Assembly (NCBI GenBank): GCA_017882465.1
Contig: JADGPN010000006.1
Location: 1 to 39,352 of the forward strand
From: Solirubrobacteraceae bacterium
Lineage (GTDB): Bacteria; Actinomycetota; Thermoleophilia; Solirubrobacterales; Solirubrobacteraceae
Length of the DNA: 39,352 bases
Reading direction: 5' to 3'
Of this stretch, positions 31,925-39,352 are shown piece after piece. The notes under the pieces were generated by a model. It was not told where the DNA came from, did not search any database, and saw nothing but the letters and a program-made list of their open reading frames with translations. Within the stretch, counting starts at the first letter, position 1. Every line of letters begins with the position of its first letter. The translations under genes and the position numbers were made by a program.

Positions 31925-33420
31925 GCGCGCAGCGGCTCACGTACCGTTTCGGGCCGCTGGACCGGCGCGGGATCCTCGGCCCGCTCCGGGCCGGCCAAGC
32001 GGTCGTGCTCGGTCTCGGGACGCTGCTGGCGATCGCGGTGGTCGACGGCGCCCCCAGCCCGCCCGGGGCACTCGCAGCCATGGTGCTCCTGGGCGCCGCA
32101 GGCGCGATCGCGTTCGTCCCGATCGCGTCACGCTCGCTGGTCGAATGGATGCCGATCGTGTGCCGATTCGCGGGGCGCCGGCTGCTCGGACGTGCGCGCG
32201 TTCGCTCTCCCGTCCCGGCAGCCGGGGTCGCGGGGCGCCGCCGGACTGCCTCCGCAGCGCTGGCCCTCGACCCGGCCGAGCCGGCGCCGCCTCCGGCGCT
32301 CGAGGGGGCGCGAATCGCCGAGATCACGTACCGGGAGCGGCCGCTCGGTGCGGTGTGCGAACGGGACGACCGGCTGCTGACCGCGGTGATCGCCTGCCGT
32401 GTGGTCACGTTCTCGCTGCTCGACCCCGAGGCCCAGGAGCGGCGGCTGGCCCGCTGGGGCTTGGTCCTCTCGGGCGCGGCCGGACCCGCGATCAGGAGAA
32501 TTCAGTGGGTGGAGCGGACCGCTCCTGCTCAGGGAGATGAGCTCGCGCGCTGGCTCGCGGCCGAGCGCGATCCCGCAGTCCCCCTCCGCGGAACCCCGAT
32601 GATCGAGTCCTACCTGGAGCTGATCGGGTCGACCACCAGGGCCACGCAGGACCACGAGATCCTGCTCGCCGTGCAGGTCGACGCGCGCCGAGTGCGAGAC
32701 CGAAGTCGGGGCGCCGCGGCGCGGGCGCTGGTGGACGAAGCGGAGCGGGTGGCGACCGGACTCGAGGCAGCAGGAGTGACGGTCCTCGGCGCGCTCGGTC
32801 CGCGGCAGCTGGCGCGGGCGCTGAGGACCGCGTTTGATCCCTATTCGCGCGCTGAGTTGGCGGCGCTCGAGACCGCCGACCCGGCACGCGAGGGACTGGA
32901 CGAGGCGAATGCGTGGCCGCTCGGCGCCGAGGAGGGCTGGGATCACTACCGCTGCGACGGAGCCCTGCACGCGACGTACTGGATCGGAGGCTGGCCACGG
33001 ACCGAGGTGTCGCCCATGTTCATGGACGCCCTGCTCGGGGGCTCGAGCACGGTCCGCGCGGTCGCGGTCACGTTCGAGCCGATTTCCGCTGACCGCTCCC
33101 GGAGAGACGTCGAGGCTGCCGTCACGCGAGAGCGGGCGGATGTCGATCTGCGCCGGCGCTTCGGACAGTCGGAGACCGCGCGCCAGCGCCAGGCCCAGGA
33201 GGCGACGATGCGCCGTGAGTCGGAGATCGCGGCGGGACATGCCGAGGTTCGCCTCAGCGGCTTCGTCACGGTGTCCGGCCGGGACGCCGACGATCTCCGG
33301 CGGGCGAGCTCCGAGGTGCTGGAGCACGCCGCCCGGGCCCGGCTCGAGCTCCACAGCATGTATGGCCAGCAGGCGGACGCGTTCACGTTCACGCTGCCGC
33401 TGTGCCGGGGACTGGCATGA
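31921..33420 (+). CDS. SCO6880-like protein (VirB3 plus VirB4 N-terminal half)
   Basis: A 499-residue protein beginning LTYRFGPLDRRGILGPLRAG, the opening I know from SCO6880-family proteins of actinobacterial conjugation loci. Two membrane helices (about 26-42 and 49-66) resemble VirB3/PrgI. The soluble remainder lacks Walker motifs. Its last 130 residues (arginine-rich helices RERADVDLRRRFGQSETARQ, then FVTVSGRDADDLRRASSEVL and MYGQQADAFTFTLPLCRG) read like the end of the VirB4 N-terminal domain, where a QQ-x-AF-x(3)-LP ending precedes the ATPase. The next gene starts with exactly that ATPase, overlapping by ATGA. I infer a split VirB4. Confidence 0.72.
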   Translation: MSAQRLTYRFGPLDRRGILGPLRAGQAVVLGLGTLLAIAVVDGAPSPPGALAAMVLLGAAGAIAFVPIASRSLVEWMPIVCRFAGRRLLGRARVRSPVPAAGVAGRRRTASAALALDPAEPAPPPALEGARIAEITYRERPLGAVCERDDRLLTAVIACRVVTFSLLDPEAQERRLARWGLVLSGAAGPAIRRIQWVERTAPAQGDELARWLAAERDPAVPLRGTPMIESYLELIGSTTRATQDHEILLAVQVDARRVRDRSRGAAARALVDEAERVATGLEAAGVTVLGALGPRQLARALRTAFDPYSRAELAALETADPAREGLDEANAWPLGAEEGWDHYRCDGALHATYWIGGWPRTEVSPMFMDALLGGSSTVRAVAVTFEPISADRSRRDVEAAVTRERADVDLRRRFGQSETARQRQAQEATMRRESEIAAGHAEVRLSGFVTVSGRDADDLRRASSEVLEHAARARLELHSMYGQQADAFTFTLPLCRGLA

Positions 33421-34691
33421 CCCGGCTGCGGGCTTCGGGCGCCGAGCGACCCGGGCACCGGAGCACCACGCGGCACGCGCAGGCGATTCACCCGTTCACG
33501 GCCACCGGCGGTCTCGGGGCCAGCGGCGCCTTCATCGGACGCGACTCGAGCGGCGGGGCGTTCTGCTACGACCCGTGGTTCCTGTACGGCAACGGCGTCC
33601 TCGACGACCCCAACGCGATCGTGCTCGGGAAGCTCGGGCAGGGCAAGAGCGCACTGGTGAAGACGCTGTTGTGGCGGATGCTGCTGTTCGGCCGGCGCGC
33701 TTTCGTGCTCGACGTCAAACGGGAGTACGGCCCGCTCTGCGAGGCGGTCGGCAGCCGCCCGATCTCACTCGTGCCGGGCGCCGGCGTGCGACTCAACCCC
33801 CTTGCCTCTCGGCCCGAGGAGCACGCGCAGCTCGAGCTGCTGCGGGCGGTCGCGGTGACCGCGATCGGCGGCTCGCTGTCCCAGAGCGAGGCCGCCGCGC
33901 TGCGCGAGGCGCTGCACACGGTCAGAAGCCAAGGCCGCGAGGAGCCGACGCTGCCCGAGATCGCCGGCGTCCTGTTCAGCCCCACCGCCGAGATGGCGCA
34001 GCGGATGCGGACCACGCCGACGATCCTGGCCGCCGACGCGCGCCGGGCCGCGCTGGCGCTTCAGGATCTCTGCGAAGGCCCGCTTCGGGGCATGTTCGAC
34101 GGCCCCACCTCCCCGGGGCTCGATCTCGAGAGCCGCCTCGTCGTCCTCGACCTGCACGCCGTCAAGGACTCCCCGGCAGTCGGCATCCTGATGGCGTGCG
34201 CAACGGCGTGGATGAGCGCGCTGCTGGCCCGCATGGCCGAACGGCCCGGACGCGAGCGGTTGATCAACGTCGCCGATGAGTCGTGGAAGATCGTCCAGCA
34301 CACCGGGCTGGGCGAATGGTTCCAGTCCAACTTCAAGCTCGCCCGGCAGTTCGGCGTGATGAACCTGGTCGTGCTGCACAAGCTGGCCGATCTCCAGGCC
34401 GCGGGCGATGCGGGCTCGCGCGCCGCCCGGATCGCCGAGGGCCTGATCGCCGATGCTTCGACCCGCATCGTCTACCACCAGGACGAGAGCCAGGTGCCGC
34501 TGACACGAGCGCTGCTGGGCCTGTCCGAGAGCGAGGCACGATTGATCTCGATGTTGTCGGCCGGACAGGCGCTGTGGCGCGTGGGCGCTCGCTCGTTCGT
34601 GGTCCAGCACTACCGCTCGCGGCTCGAGAGCCGGCTCACCGACACCGACACCGGGATGCGGGCCGCGCCCGGACGGATCAGCCGCCGATGA
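33417..34691 (+). CDS. VirB4-type ATPase domain of type IV secretion system
   Basis: A 424-residue ATPase. Walker A is GKLGQGKS (71-78); Walker B is RLINVADESWK with D287 and E288. FVLDVKREYGPLCEA (97-111) and the later VVLHKLADLQAA are usual for VirB4/TraC. At about half normal VirB4 length it lacks the N-terminal domain, which the preceding gene seems to supply. It energises channel assembly and transport. The ATG overlaps the previous stop by ATGA; its own stop overlaps the next ATG in the same way. Confidence 0.88.
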   Translation: MTRLRASGAERPGHRSTTRHAQAIHPFTATGGLGASGAFIGRDSSGGAFCYDPWFLYGNGVLDDPNAIVLGKLGQGKSALVKTLLWRMLLFGRRAFVLDVKREYGPLCEAVGSRPISLVPGAGVRLNPLASRPEEHAQLELLRAVAVTAIGGSLSQSEAAALREALHTVRSQGREEPTLPEIAGVLFSPTAEMAQRMRTTPTILAADARRAALALQDLCEGPLRGMFDGPTSPGLDLESRLVVLDLHAVKDSPAVGILMACATAWMSALLARMAERPGRERLINVADESWKIVQHTGLGEWFQSNFKLARQFGVMNLVVLHKLADLQAAGDAGSRAARIAEGLIADASTRIVYHQDESQVPLTRALLGLSESEARLISMLSAGQALWRVGARSFVVQHYRSRLESRLTDTDTGMRAAPGRISRR

Positions 34692-36379
34692 GACCCGAAC
34701 ACGGCCGCGGGGGCGGCGAGGAGATGCTTCTGGCCGGAGCCGCGGCCTGCCTCGGCGTCGCTGCCTTCGTGTGGTTGTGGGGGCAGCTGGCCGGTGTCCT
34801 GTTCGGCGCCGGATGGCCTCACGTCACACCAGGACAGGTGCTCGCAATTCTCGCTCGCCTGCCGGCCCGGCTGGCGACCCCGCGCGCGGCGTGGCCACTC
34901 GCCGCCAGGGCCGATCTTCCGGGGCCCGCCGGCTTCTACGTGCTGCTGGCCCCACTGCTCGGGATCGTCGCCGGGACCGTGCTGGCCGCAGTCAGGCCGG
35001 CGCGACCGGGATCCCCCCGCGCACATGGCCCCGCGCGCTGGGCCGGTCCGGCGGACCTGCGTTCCCTGCGGCGCCGGCCCCGCGACGGCACTGGCCCCCG
35101 GCTGGCCCTGGGTCGGGCCCGGGGACGGCTGCTGCGAGCCGAGCGCCGCCATGCCCTGGTGGTGTTCGGCCCGCCCCAGGCGGGCAAGTCGGCGGGGCTG
35201 GCGGTTCCGGCGCTGCTCGAATGGGTCGGCCCGGTGGTCGCGTCGTCGATCAAGACTGACCTCCTGCAGGCTACGATCGAGCGACGCCGGTCGCTCGGCC
35301 CGGTGATGATCTTCGACCCGTTCGGGCTCAGCGACGGCCCGTCGCAGGCCTGGTCCCCGCTCCGTGCCGCGACCACCTGGGACGGCGCGTTAGAAGCGGC
35401 TTGGCGGCTCGCCTCGGCGGGCGAGCTCGATCAGCGCCGCGTGGACGGCGGCGAGTTCTGGGCGGTGGCCGCCGAGCAGCGCCTGGCGCCGCTCATGTTC
35501 GCGGCCGCGGGAACCGGCGGAGGGATGGAGCGCGTGCTGCGCTGGGCCTACGGCCAGGACACGCGCGAGCTGGGAGAGAGCCTACGGCGTGTGGCCGACC
35601 ACGCCCCCGACGAGGCGCGGCTCGCCGATGCGCGCGCCGCATATGACTCGGCGAGGGCCTTCGAGTCCCAGGCCGACCGGACGCGGTCCTCGATCGAAGC
35701 CACCACGCAGGCGCTGCTGCGCGCGTATCGCTTCACCCGCGTCGCGCGCTCCGCCGCCACATCCGAGATCACTCCCGAGGCACTGCTTCAGAGCAACGCG
35801 ACGCTCTACCTGGTGGGCGACGCCAAGGCATCGAAGCTGCTGCGCCCGATCTTCATCGCCCTGATCTCGGAGATCGTCGACCGGGCTTACGAGCTGGCCG
35901 CGCGCGGGGGCGGCCGGCTCGAGCGACCGTTGCTGCTGTGCCTGGATGAGGCCGGGAACATCGCTCCCCTGCCCAACCTGGCGGAGATCGCCTCGACGGC
36001 ACCCAGCCACGACATCCAGCTGGTGTCGGTGTTCCACGATCTGGCCCAAGCGCGCCACCGCTACGGCCAGCAGGCCGAGACGGTGATCAACAGCCATCGA
36101 GCGAGGATGCTGCTGCCGGGCGTGGCCGACCTCGACACGCTGCGCTACTTCTCCGGACTGGCAGGCGAGACCGAGGTGCGCGACCTCACTCGGACCTCGG
36201 GCGGCGGCGGAAGCACCAGGTCGGTCACCCGCCGGGCCCGGGCGCTGGCGGCGCCGGAGGCGCTGCGACAGCTCGCGCCCGGACGCGCACTGCTGCTCTA
36301 TGGGCGCCTCCCGCCAGTCGAGGTCCGCCTGAGGATGTGGTTCGAGGACCGGCGACTTCGCCGGCTGGCGCGGTCGTGA
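34688..36379 (+). CDS. VirD4/TraG-type coupling protein
   Basis: A 563-residue membrane-anchored ATPase that recruits substrates to a type IV channel. Two N-terminal membrane helices (about 12-38 and 82-102) are followed by Walker A GPPQAGKS (161-168), SSIKTDLLQ (186-194), and Walker B LLLCLDEAGNI with D420 and E421. The insertion between them (about 250-360) would be the all-alpha substrate-selecting domain. FHDLAQARHRYGQQ and INSHRARMLLPG match the TraG/VirD4 C-terminal core. Coupling proteins normally pair with a relaxase; none is seen in the window. Confidence 0.9.
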   Translation: MRPEHGRGGGEEMLLAGAAACLGVAAFVWLWGQLAGVLFGAGWPHVTPGQVLAILARLPARLATPRAAWPLAARADLPGPAGFYVLLAPLLGIVAGTVLAAVRPARPGSPRAHGPARWAGPADLRSLRRRPRDGTGPRLALGRARGRLLRAERRHALVVFGPPQAGKSAGLAVPALLEWVGPVVASSIKTDLLQATIERRRSLGPVMIFDPFGLSDGPSQAWSPLRAATTWDGALEAAWRLASAGELDQRRVDGGEFWAVAAEQRLAPLMFAAAGTGGGMERVLRWAYGQDTRELGESLRRVADHAPDEARLADARAAYDSARAFESQADRTRSSIEATTQALLRAYRFTRVARSAATSEITPEALLQSNATLYLVGDAKASKLLRPIFIALISEIVDRAYELAARGGGRLERPLLLCLDEAGNIAPLPNLAEIASTAPSHDIQLVSVFHDLAQARHRYGQQAETVINSHRARMLLPGVADLDTLRYFSGLAGETEVRDLTRTSGGGGSTRSVTRRARALAAPEALRQLAPGRALLLYGRLPPVEVRLRMWFEDRRLRRLARS

Positions 36380-36813
36380 GCTTCGAGGACTTCGACGCTC
36401 CGCGCTGGGACGACTGGGACCCCGGCGGGCCCGGGGACCCCGATGCGCCGCGCTGGCCACTGGACTGGCGAGGCCTGTATCCGCGAGAGCGCTGGCTGTG
36501 GTTCGAGCGACTGTGGACCGACGCCTGCCGGCTGCGCGACCGCTATGGGCTGCCGCTGCGCTCGGGCTGGTGGGAGGCACCAGTGCAGGTCGAGGCGCTG
36601 GCCGCGCTGGCGGCGTGGACGGACCGCTACGACTCCGGTGAGTGGGACGACCCGCCCGGGAAGCTCGCGCTGCTGTTCGACCTCGAGCGGATCGCGGCGC
36701 TGCTGCGCGACGGCGGCGAGCCCTTCCATCCCGACCGCGACCGAGCGGTGTTCGCGCGGCACCTCGTCGATCTCGGCTGCCAGCCGCCGCCCCGAACCCG
36801 CGATCCCCGCTGA
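36376..36813 (+). CDS. Small Trp-rich DUF4913-like protein
   Basis: A 145-residue soluble acidic protein starting GTG (VSFEDFDAPRWDDWD), overlapping the coupling-protein stop by GTGA. It contains 11 tryptophans. The middle part, LWFERLWTDACRLRDRYGLP followed by GWWEAPVQVEALAALAAWTDRY and DPPGKLALLFDLERIAALL, has the spacing of DUF4913, a domain found next to transfer genes in actinomycetes. Function is unknown; as the last gene of the operon, after VirD4, it could be a substrate adaptor or a chaperone. Confidence 0.55.
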   Translation: MSFEDFDAPRWDDWDPGGPGDPDAPRWPLDWRGLYPRERWLWFERLWTDACRLRDRYGLPLRSGWWEAPVQVEALAALAAWTDRYDSGEWDDPPGKLALLFDLERIAALLRDGGEPFHPDRDRAVFARHLVDLGCQPPPRTRDPR

Positions 36814-36843
36814 GCCCCCACAGCAGAGTCATGATCGCCGGCG

Positions 36844-36891
36844 GACTGTTACGCACTAAAGCGGAGTGTTCGGAATTGGAGAAGAACAGTC
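36844..36891. repeat. Inverted repeat after the secretion operon
   Basis: GACTGTT (36844-36850) and AACAGTC (36885-36891) flank 34 bases of AT-rich sequence in the 199-base gap between the secretion operon and the decarboxylase gene. It could be a long-loop terminator, a regulator site for the decarboxylase promoter, or an old element boundary. Nothing decides between these. Confidence 0.3.
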
Positions 36892-36997
36892 ACGGGCTCG
36901 CCGCATTTGGGTGGTCTGATGGACGTTTGTTCTAGCGACCCGCACCGTCAGCGTGCCCCGACTGAGAGATGATGCGCACGACCGCCACACCAACACC

Positions 36998-37012
36998 AAG
37001 GAGCTTTGGGGC
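36998..37012 (+). promoter_or_regulatory. Ribosome binding site deciding gad start
   Basis: AAGGAG at about 36998-37003 lies roughly ten bases before ATG 37013. An in-frame ATG at 36953 would add 20 residues but has no such site and no family support. Confidence 0.55.
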
Positions 37013-38407
37013 ATGGCTTTGACCCGACCCACCCGTCGTCCCGCCGTGAAGAAGGCATTTGCAACCCCGGTCCACCACTCCGAGAACGAGCTCGAGATCC
37101 CGAAGCATCAGCTCGCCGAGCACGGCGTGCCGATCGACACCGCCTACGAGCTGATCTCCAACGAACTGCTCCTCGACGGTCACTCGCGGCTCAATCTGGC
37201 CACCTTCGTGACCACCTGGATGCCGTCGACGGCCGCCAAGCTGATGGCCGACACGGCCGACAAGAACATGATCGACAAGGACGAATACCCGCAGACGGCG
37301 GAGCTCGAGGAGCGCTGCGTCAACATCGTCGCCGACCTCTGGCACGCGCCGGAGGAGGAGCAGGCCACCGGCTGCTCGACCACGGGCTCGAGTGAGGCCG
37401 TGATGCTGTCGGGGATGGCGCTCAAGTGGCGCTGGCGAGCGCGCCTGCAGAAGGCCGGAAAGCCCTCCGATCGCCCGAATCTGGTGATGGGCTCCAACGT
37501 GCAGGTGTGCTGGGAGAAGTTCTGCCGCTACTGGGACGTCGAGGCCCGTTATGTGCCCGTGGAGGGCGATCGATACCACCTCGGCGCCGCGGAGGCGGTG
37601 GCCCTGTGCGACGAAAACACAATCGGCGTGGTCGTGATCCTCGGCTCCACGTTCGACGGGAGCTACGAGCCCGTGAAGGAGGTCGCCGGCTTGCTCGATG
37701 ACCTCCAGAGCGAGCACGGACTCGACGTCCCGGTGCACGTCGACGCCGCGTCGGGCGGATTCGTGGCGCCGTTCATCCAGCCCGACCTCGAATGGGACTT
37801 CCGGATTCCGCGAGTGCAGTCGATCAACGCCTCCGGTCACAAGTACGGCCTCGTCTACCCGGGGGTGGGGTGGGCGGTGTGGCGCAACAAGGAGGCGTTG
37901 CCGGAGGAGCTGATCTTCAACGTCAACTACCTGGGCGGCAACATGCCGACGTTCACGCTGAACTTCTCCCGTCCCGGGAGTGAGGTGATCGCGCAGTACC
38001 TGATGTTCATGAGCCTGGGTCGCGAGGGCTACACACGAGTCATGCAGTACGCCCAGGACGTGGCGATGCGGATCTCCTCCGGGGTCGCGGAGATGGGCCC
38101 GTATCGCCTGCTCAGCGACGGCGGCGAGCTGCCCGTGTTCGCGTTCACGCTCAAGCCCGAGGTCGAGAACTACACGGTGTTCGACGTCTCGGACCGCCTG
38201 CGGATGCGCGGTTGGCTGGTGCCGGCGTACACGTTCCCGGCCAACCTGGAGGAGCTGAGCGTGCTGCGGGTCGTGGTCCGCGCGGGGATGACACTGGACA
38301 TGGCCGACATGCTGCTCGAGCACCTCCGTGACGCGACCGAGTTCCTGGAGTCCCTCGACGCGCCGCTCGCCTCGTTGCAAGAGCACAATCAGGCGTTCGC
38401 ACATTGA
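37013..38407 (+). CDS. gad: Glutamate decarboxylase
   Basis: A 464-residue PLP-dependent enzyme converting glutamate to GABA while consuming a proton, usually for acid tolerance. Signatures are GCSTTGSSEAVMLSGMALKW (120-139), the PLP aspartate D244 in HVDAASGGF and the Schiff-base lysine K277 in SINASGHKYGL. The N-terminal YELISNELLLDGHSRLNLATF and the C-terminal tail ending in histidine match bacterial GadB, in which the tail closes the active site at neutral pH. No GABA antiporter gene is adjacent. The AAGGAG site upstream fixes the start. It is convergent with glycerate kinase. Confidence 0.96.
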   Translation: MALTRPTRRPAVKKAFATPVHHSENELEIPKHQLAEHGVPIDTAYELISNELLLDGHSRLNLATFVTTWMPSTAAKLMADTADKNMIDKDEYPQTAELEERCVNIVADLWHAPEEEQATGCSTTGSSEAVMLSGMALKWRWRARLQKAGKPSDRPNLVMGSNVQVCWEKFCRYWDVEARYVPVEGDRYHLGAAEAVALCDENTIGVVVILGSTFDGSYEPVKEVAGLLDDLQSEHGLDVPVHVDAASGGFVAPFIQPDLEWDFRIPRVQSINASGHKYGLVYPGVGWAVWRNKEALPEELIFNVNYLGGNMPTFTLNFSRPGSEVIAQYLMFMSLGREGYTRVMQYAQDVAMRISSGVAEMGPYRLLSDGGELPVFAFTLKPEVENYTVFDVSDRLRMRGWLVPAYTFPANLEELSVLRVVVRAGMTLDMADMLLEHLRDATEFLESLDAPLASLQEHNQAFAH

Positions 38408-38467
38408 CGGCGCGGCCAGCCGGGGGGGGCGGGACCGGAGCCAACCTGTCGCTGTATCCGGATTCGG

Positions 38468-38482
38468 TCACCGCGCCGGTGA
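38468..38482. terminator. Hairpin between convergent genes
   Basis: A perfect 6-bp stem TCACCG (38468-38473) with CGGTGA (38477-38482) and a 3-base loop in the 104-base gap between gad and the glycerate kinase gene. It can serve both directions. The same gap has an 8-base G run (38422-38429). Confidence 0.42.
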
Positions 38483-38511
38483 GCGAGCCCACGGACCCCC
38501 AACTCACGACG

Positions 38512-39352
38512 CTAGAGCATGGGGGCCAGAAAGCGGCCGGCCTGCTCGAGCTCCTCGATCGTCCGAGCCTCGAGCACGGCCTGCAGGTCGAGCACCCGGG
38601 CACCGAAGGAGTCGAGTTCGTCGGTGCCGACGATGGCGTGGCACGGGACGCCGGCCTGGCGGGAGCGGGTGGCGACCTCTGAGACCGCCTTTCCGGCGAG
38701 GCTCTGCTGATCGAGCCTTCCCTCGCCGGTGACCACCGCTCGCGCACGCCGCATGCGGCGCTCGAAGCCCAGGGCCTCGAGTACGAAGGACGCGCCCGCC
38801 ACGAGCTCGGCCCCGAACGCGGCCCACAGGCCGCCGGACAGGCCGCCGGCGGCGCCGGTCATCGGGACGCCGCGCGGATCACGCTCGAGGCCCCGCGCGA
38901 CGCCGTGCAACCGCGCCGTCAGTCGCCGGACTATCTGTGGGTCGGCGCCCTTCTGCGGCCCGAACACGCGCGCCGCATCCTCGAACGCGGTGCGCACGTC
39001 GCACAGCACGACCAGGCGCGCATCGCCCAAGCCGCCGTGCTCGCGAATCGCCTTCACGGCGCCGGCTCCGCCATCGGTGGTCGCGCTGCCTCCGACCCCG
39101 ACGAACACCAGCTTCACGCCGGCGTCGGCGGCCGCCGCGATCAGTTGCCCGGTGCCGTAGGTGGAGGCGGCAACCGGATCCCGTTCGCCGGCCGCCACCA
39201 GTCCGAGCCCGCTCGCCGCCGACATCTCGACCACGGCAGCGCCGCCGTCGTGCAGCAACCCGAACTCAGCCGTGATCGGGCGCCCGAGCGGGTCCGAGAC
39301 GAGAACGCCGGCGATCTCGCCGCCGAGCGCCGGGAGCACGACCTCGAGCAGG
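38512..39352 (-). CDS. Glycerate kinase, N-terminus beyond window
   Basis: About 280 residues of a glycerate 2- or 3-kinase of the GckA/GlxK type. The frame continues past the right edge; LEVVLPALGGEIAG is internal, so the start is not in view. Family motifs seen are EMSAASGLGLV, VGVGGSATTDGGAGA, GAAGGLSGGLWAAFGA and VVTGEGRLDQQSLAGKA, together forming the substrate and nucleotide sites. The product would feed 2- or 3-phosphoglycerate into central metabolism. It converges on gad. Confidence 0.92.
   Translation of the reverse strand, partial: LLEVVLPALGGEIAGVLVSDPLGRPITAEFGLLHDGGAAVVEMSAASGLGLVAAGERDPVAASTYGTGQLIAAAADAGVKLVFVGVGGSATTDGGAGAVKAIREHGGLGDARLVVLCDVRTAFEDAARVFGPQKGADPQIVRRLTARLHGVARGLERDPRGVPMTGAAGGLSGGLWAAFGAELVAGASFVLEALGFERRMRRARAVVTGEGRLDQQSLAGKAVSEVATRSRQAGVPCHAIVGTDELDSFGARVLDLQAVLEARTIEELEQAGRFLAPML

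Noticed and set aside
30687-32408. 573-codon minus-strand frame opposite the VirB6-like gene
   Set aside because: Pro/Arg/Ser low complexity with no motif; the plus strand has membrane helices and coupled starts.
29769-36813. Integrative element with att sites or tRNA target
   Set aside because: I looked for a tRNA gene, integrase and matching direct repeats at the operon edges and found none in the window.

Overview
The window is high-GC DNA with third codon positions almost all G or C, start and stop codons that overlap in long runs, and many start codons sitting 6-12 bases after a TAnnnT box. Together with a split VirB4/SCO6880-type secretion operon, an O-antigen-ligase/GT-C envelope region and a FAD oxidoreductase-DUF1365-cyclopropane synthase operon, this points to a chromosomal segment of an actinomycete, perhaps of the Solirubrobacterales/Thermoleophilia type. 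The phylum is fairly safe; the class is a guess. I see no rRNA, tRNA, CRISPR array, insertion sequence, integrase or replication origin, and no gap between genes exceeds 300 bases.

Layout. 1-1709: the end of a type II NADH dehydrogenase, a possible gene remnant and a cupin. 1723-11467 (minus strand): an E1alpha-E1beta-E2 2-oxoacid dehydrogenase followed by lipB and lipA, which make the lipoyl cofactor E2 needs, then a tandem Tim44-like membrane protein, a rhomboid lacking its catalytic residues with a small membrane partner, a secreted clan-A glycoside hydrolase and an unknown protein. 11635-17560: mixed genes (membrane protein, unknown, TetR regulator, DUF445 plus Abi-alpha-like pair, SDR oxidoreductase, metallo-beta-lactamase-fold hydrolase). 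17592-25851: envelope/polysaccharide genes (O-antigen ligase-like protein, lipoprotein, GH3 enzyme, two GT-C-like membrane proteins, a FAD oxidoreductase of the UDP-galactopyranose mutase type, a small exported protein). 25805-29768 (minus): a sigma-70 family factor followed by an operon of FAD amine oxidase, DUF1365 and cyclopropane-fatty-acid synthase. 29877-36813 (plus): six translationally coupled genes of an actinobacterial type IV secretion system. 37013-39352: glutamate decarboxylase and a cut-off glycerate kinase.

The most interesting locus is 29172-36813. A compact type IV secretion operon (DUF6112 pilin-like, VirB6-like, SCO6880/VirB4 N-half, VirB4 ATPase half, VirD4, DUF4913-like) sits on the chromosome with no relaxase, integrase or replication gene in view. 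It faces a sigma factor gene across a 108-base AT-rich region where the two candidate promoters overlap and share an inverted repeat. Second is the lipid-modifying operon downstream of that sigma factor, which has its own ECF-like promoter candidate. Third is the rhomboid pseudoprotease. Functional names rest on motifs read by eye; no database search was possible.
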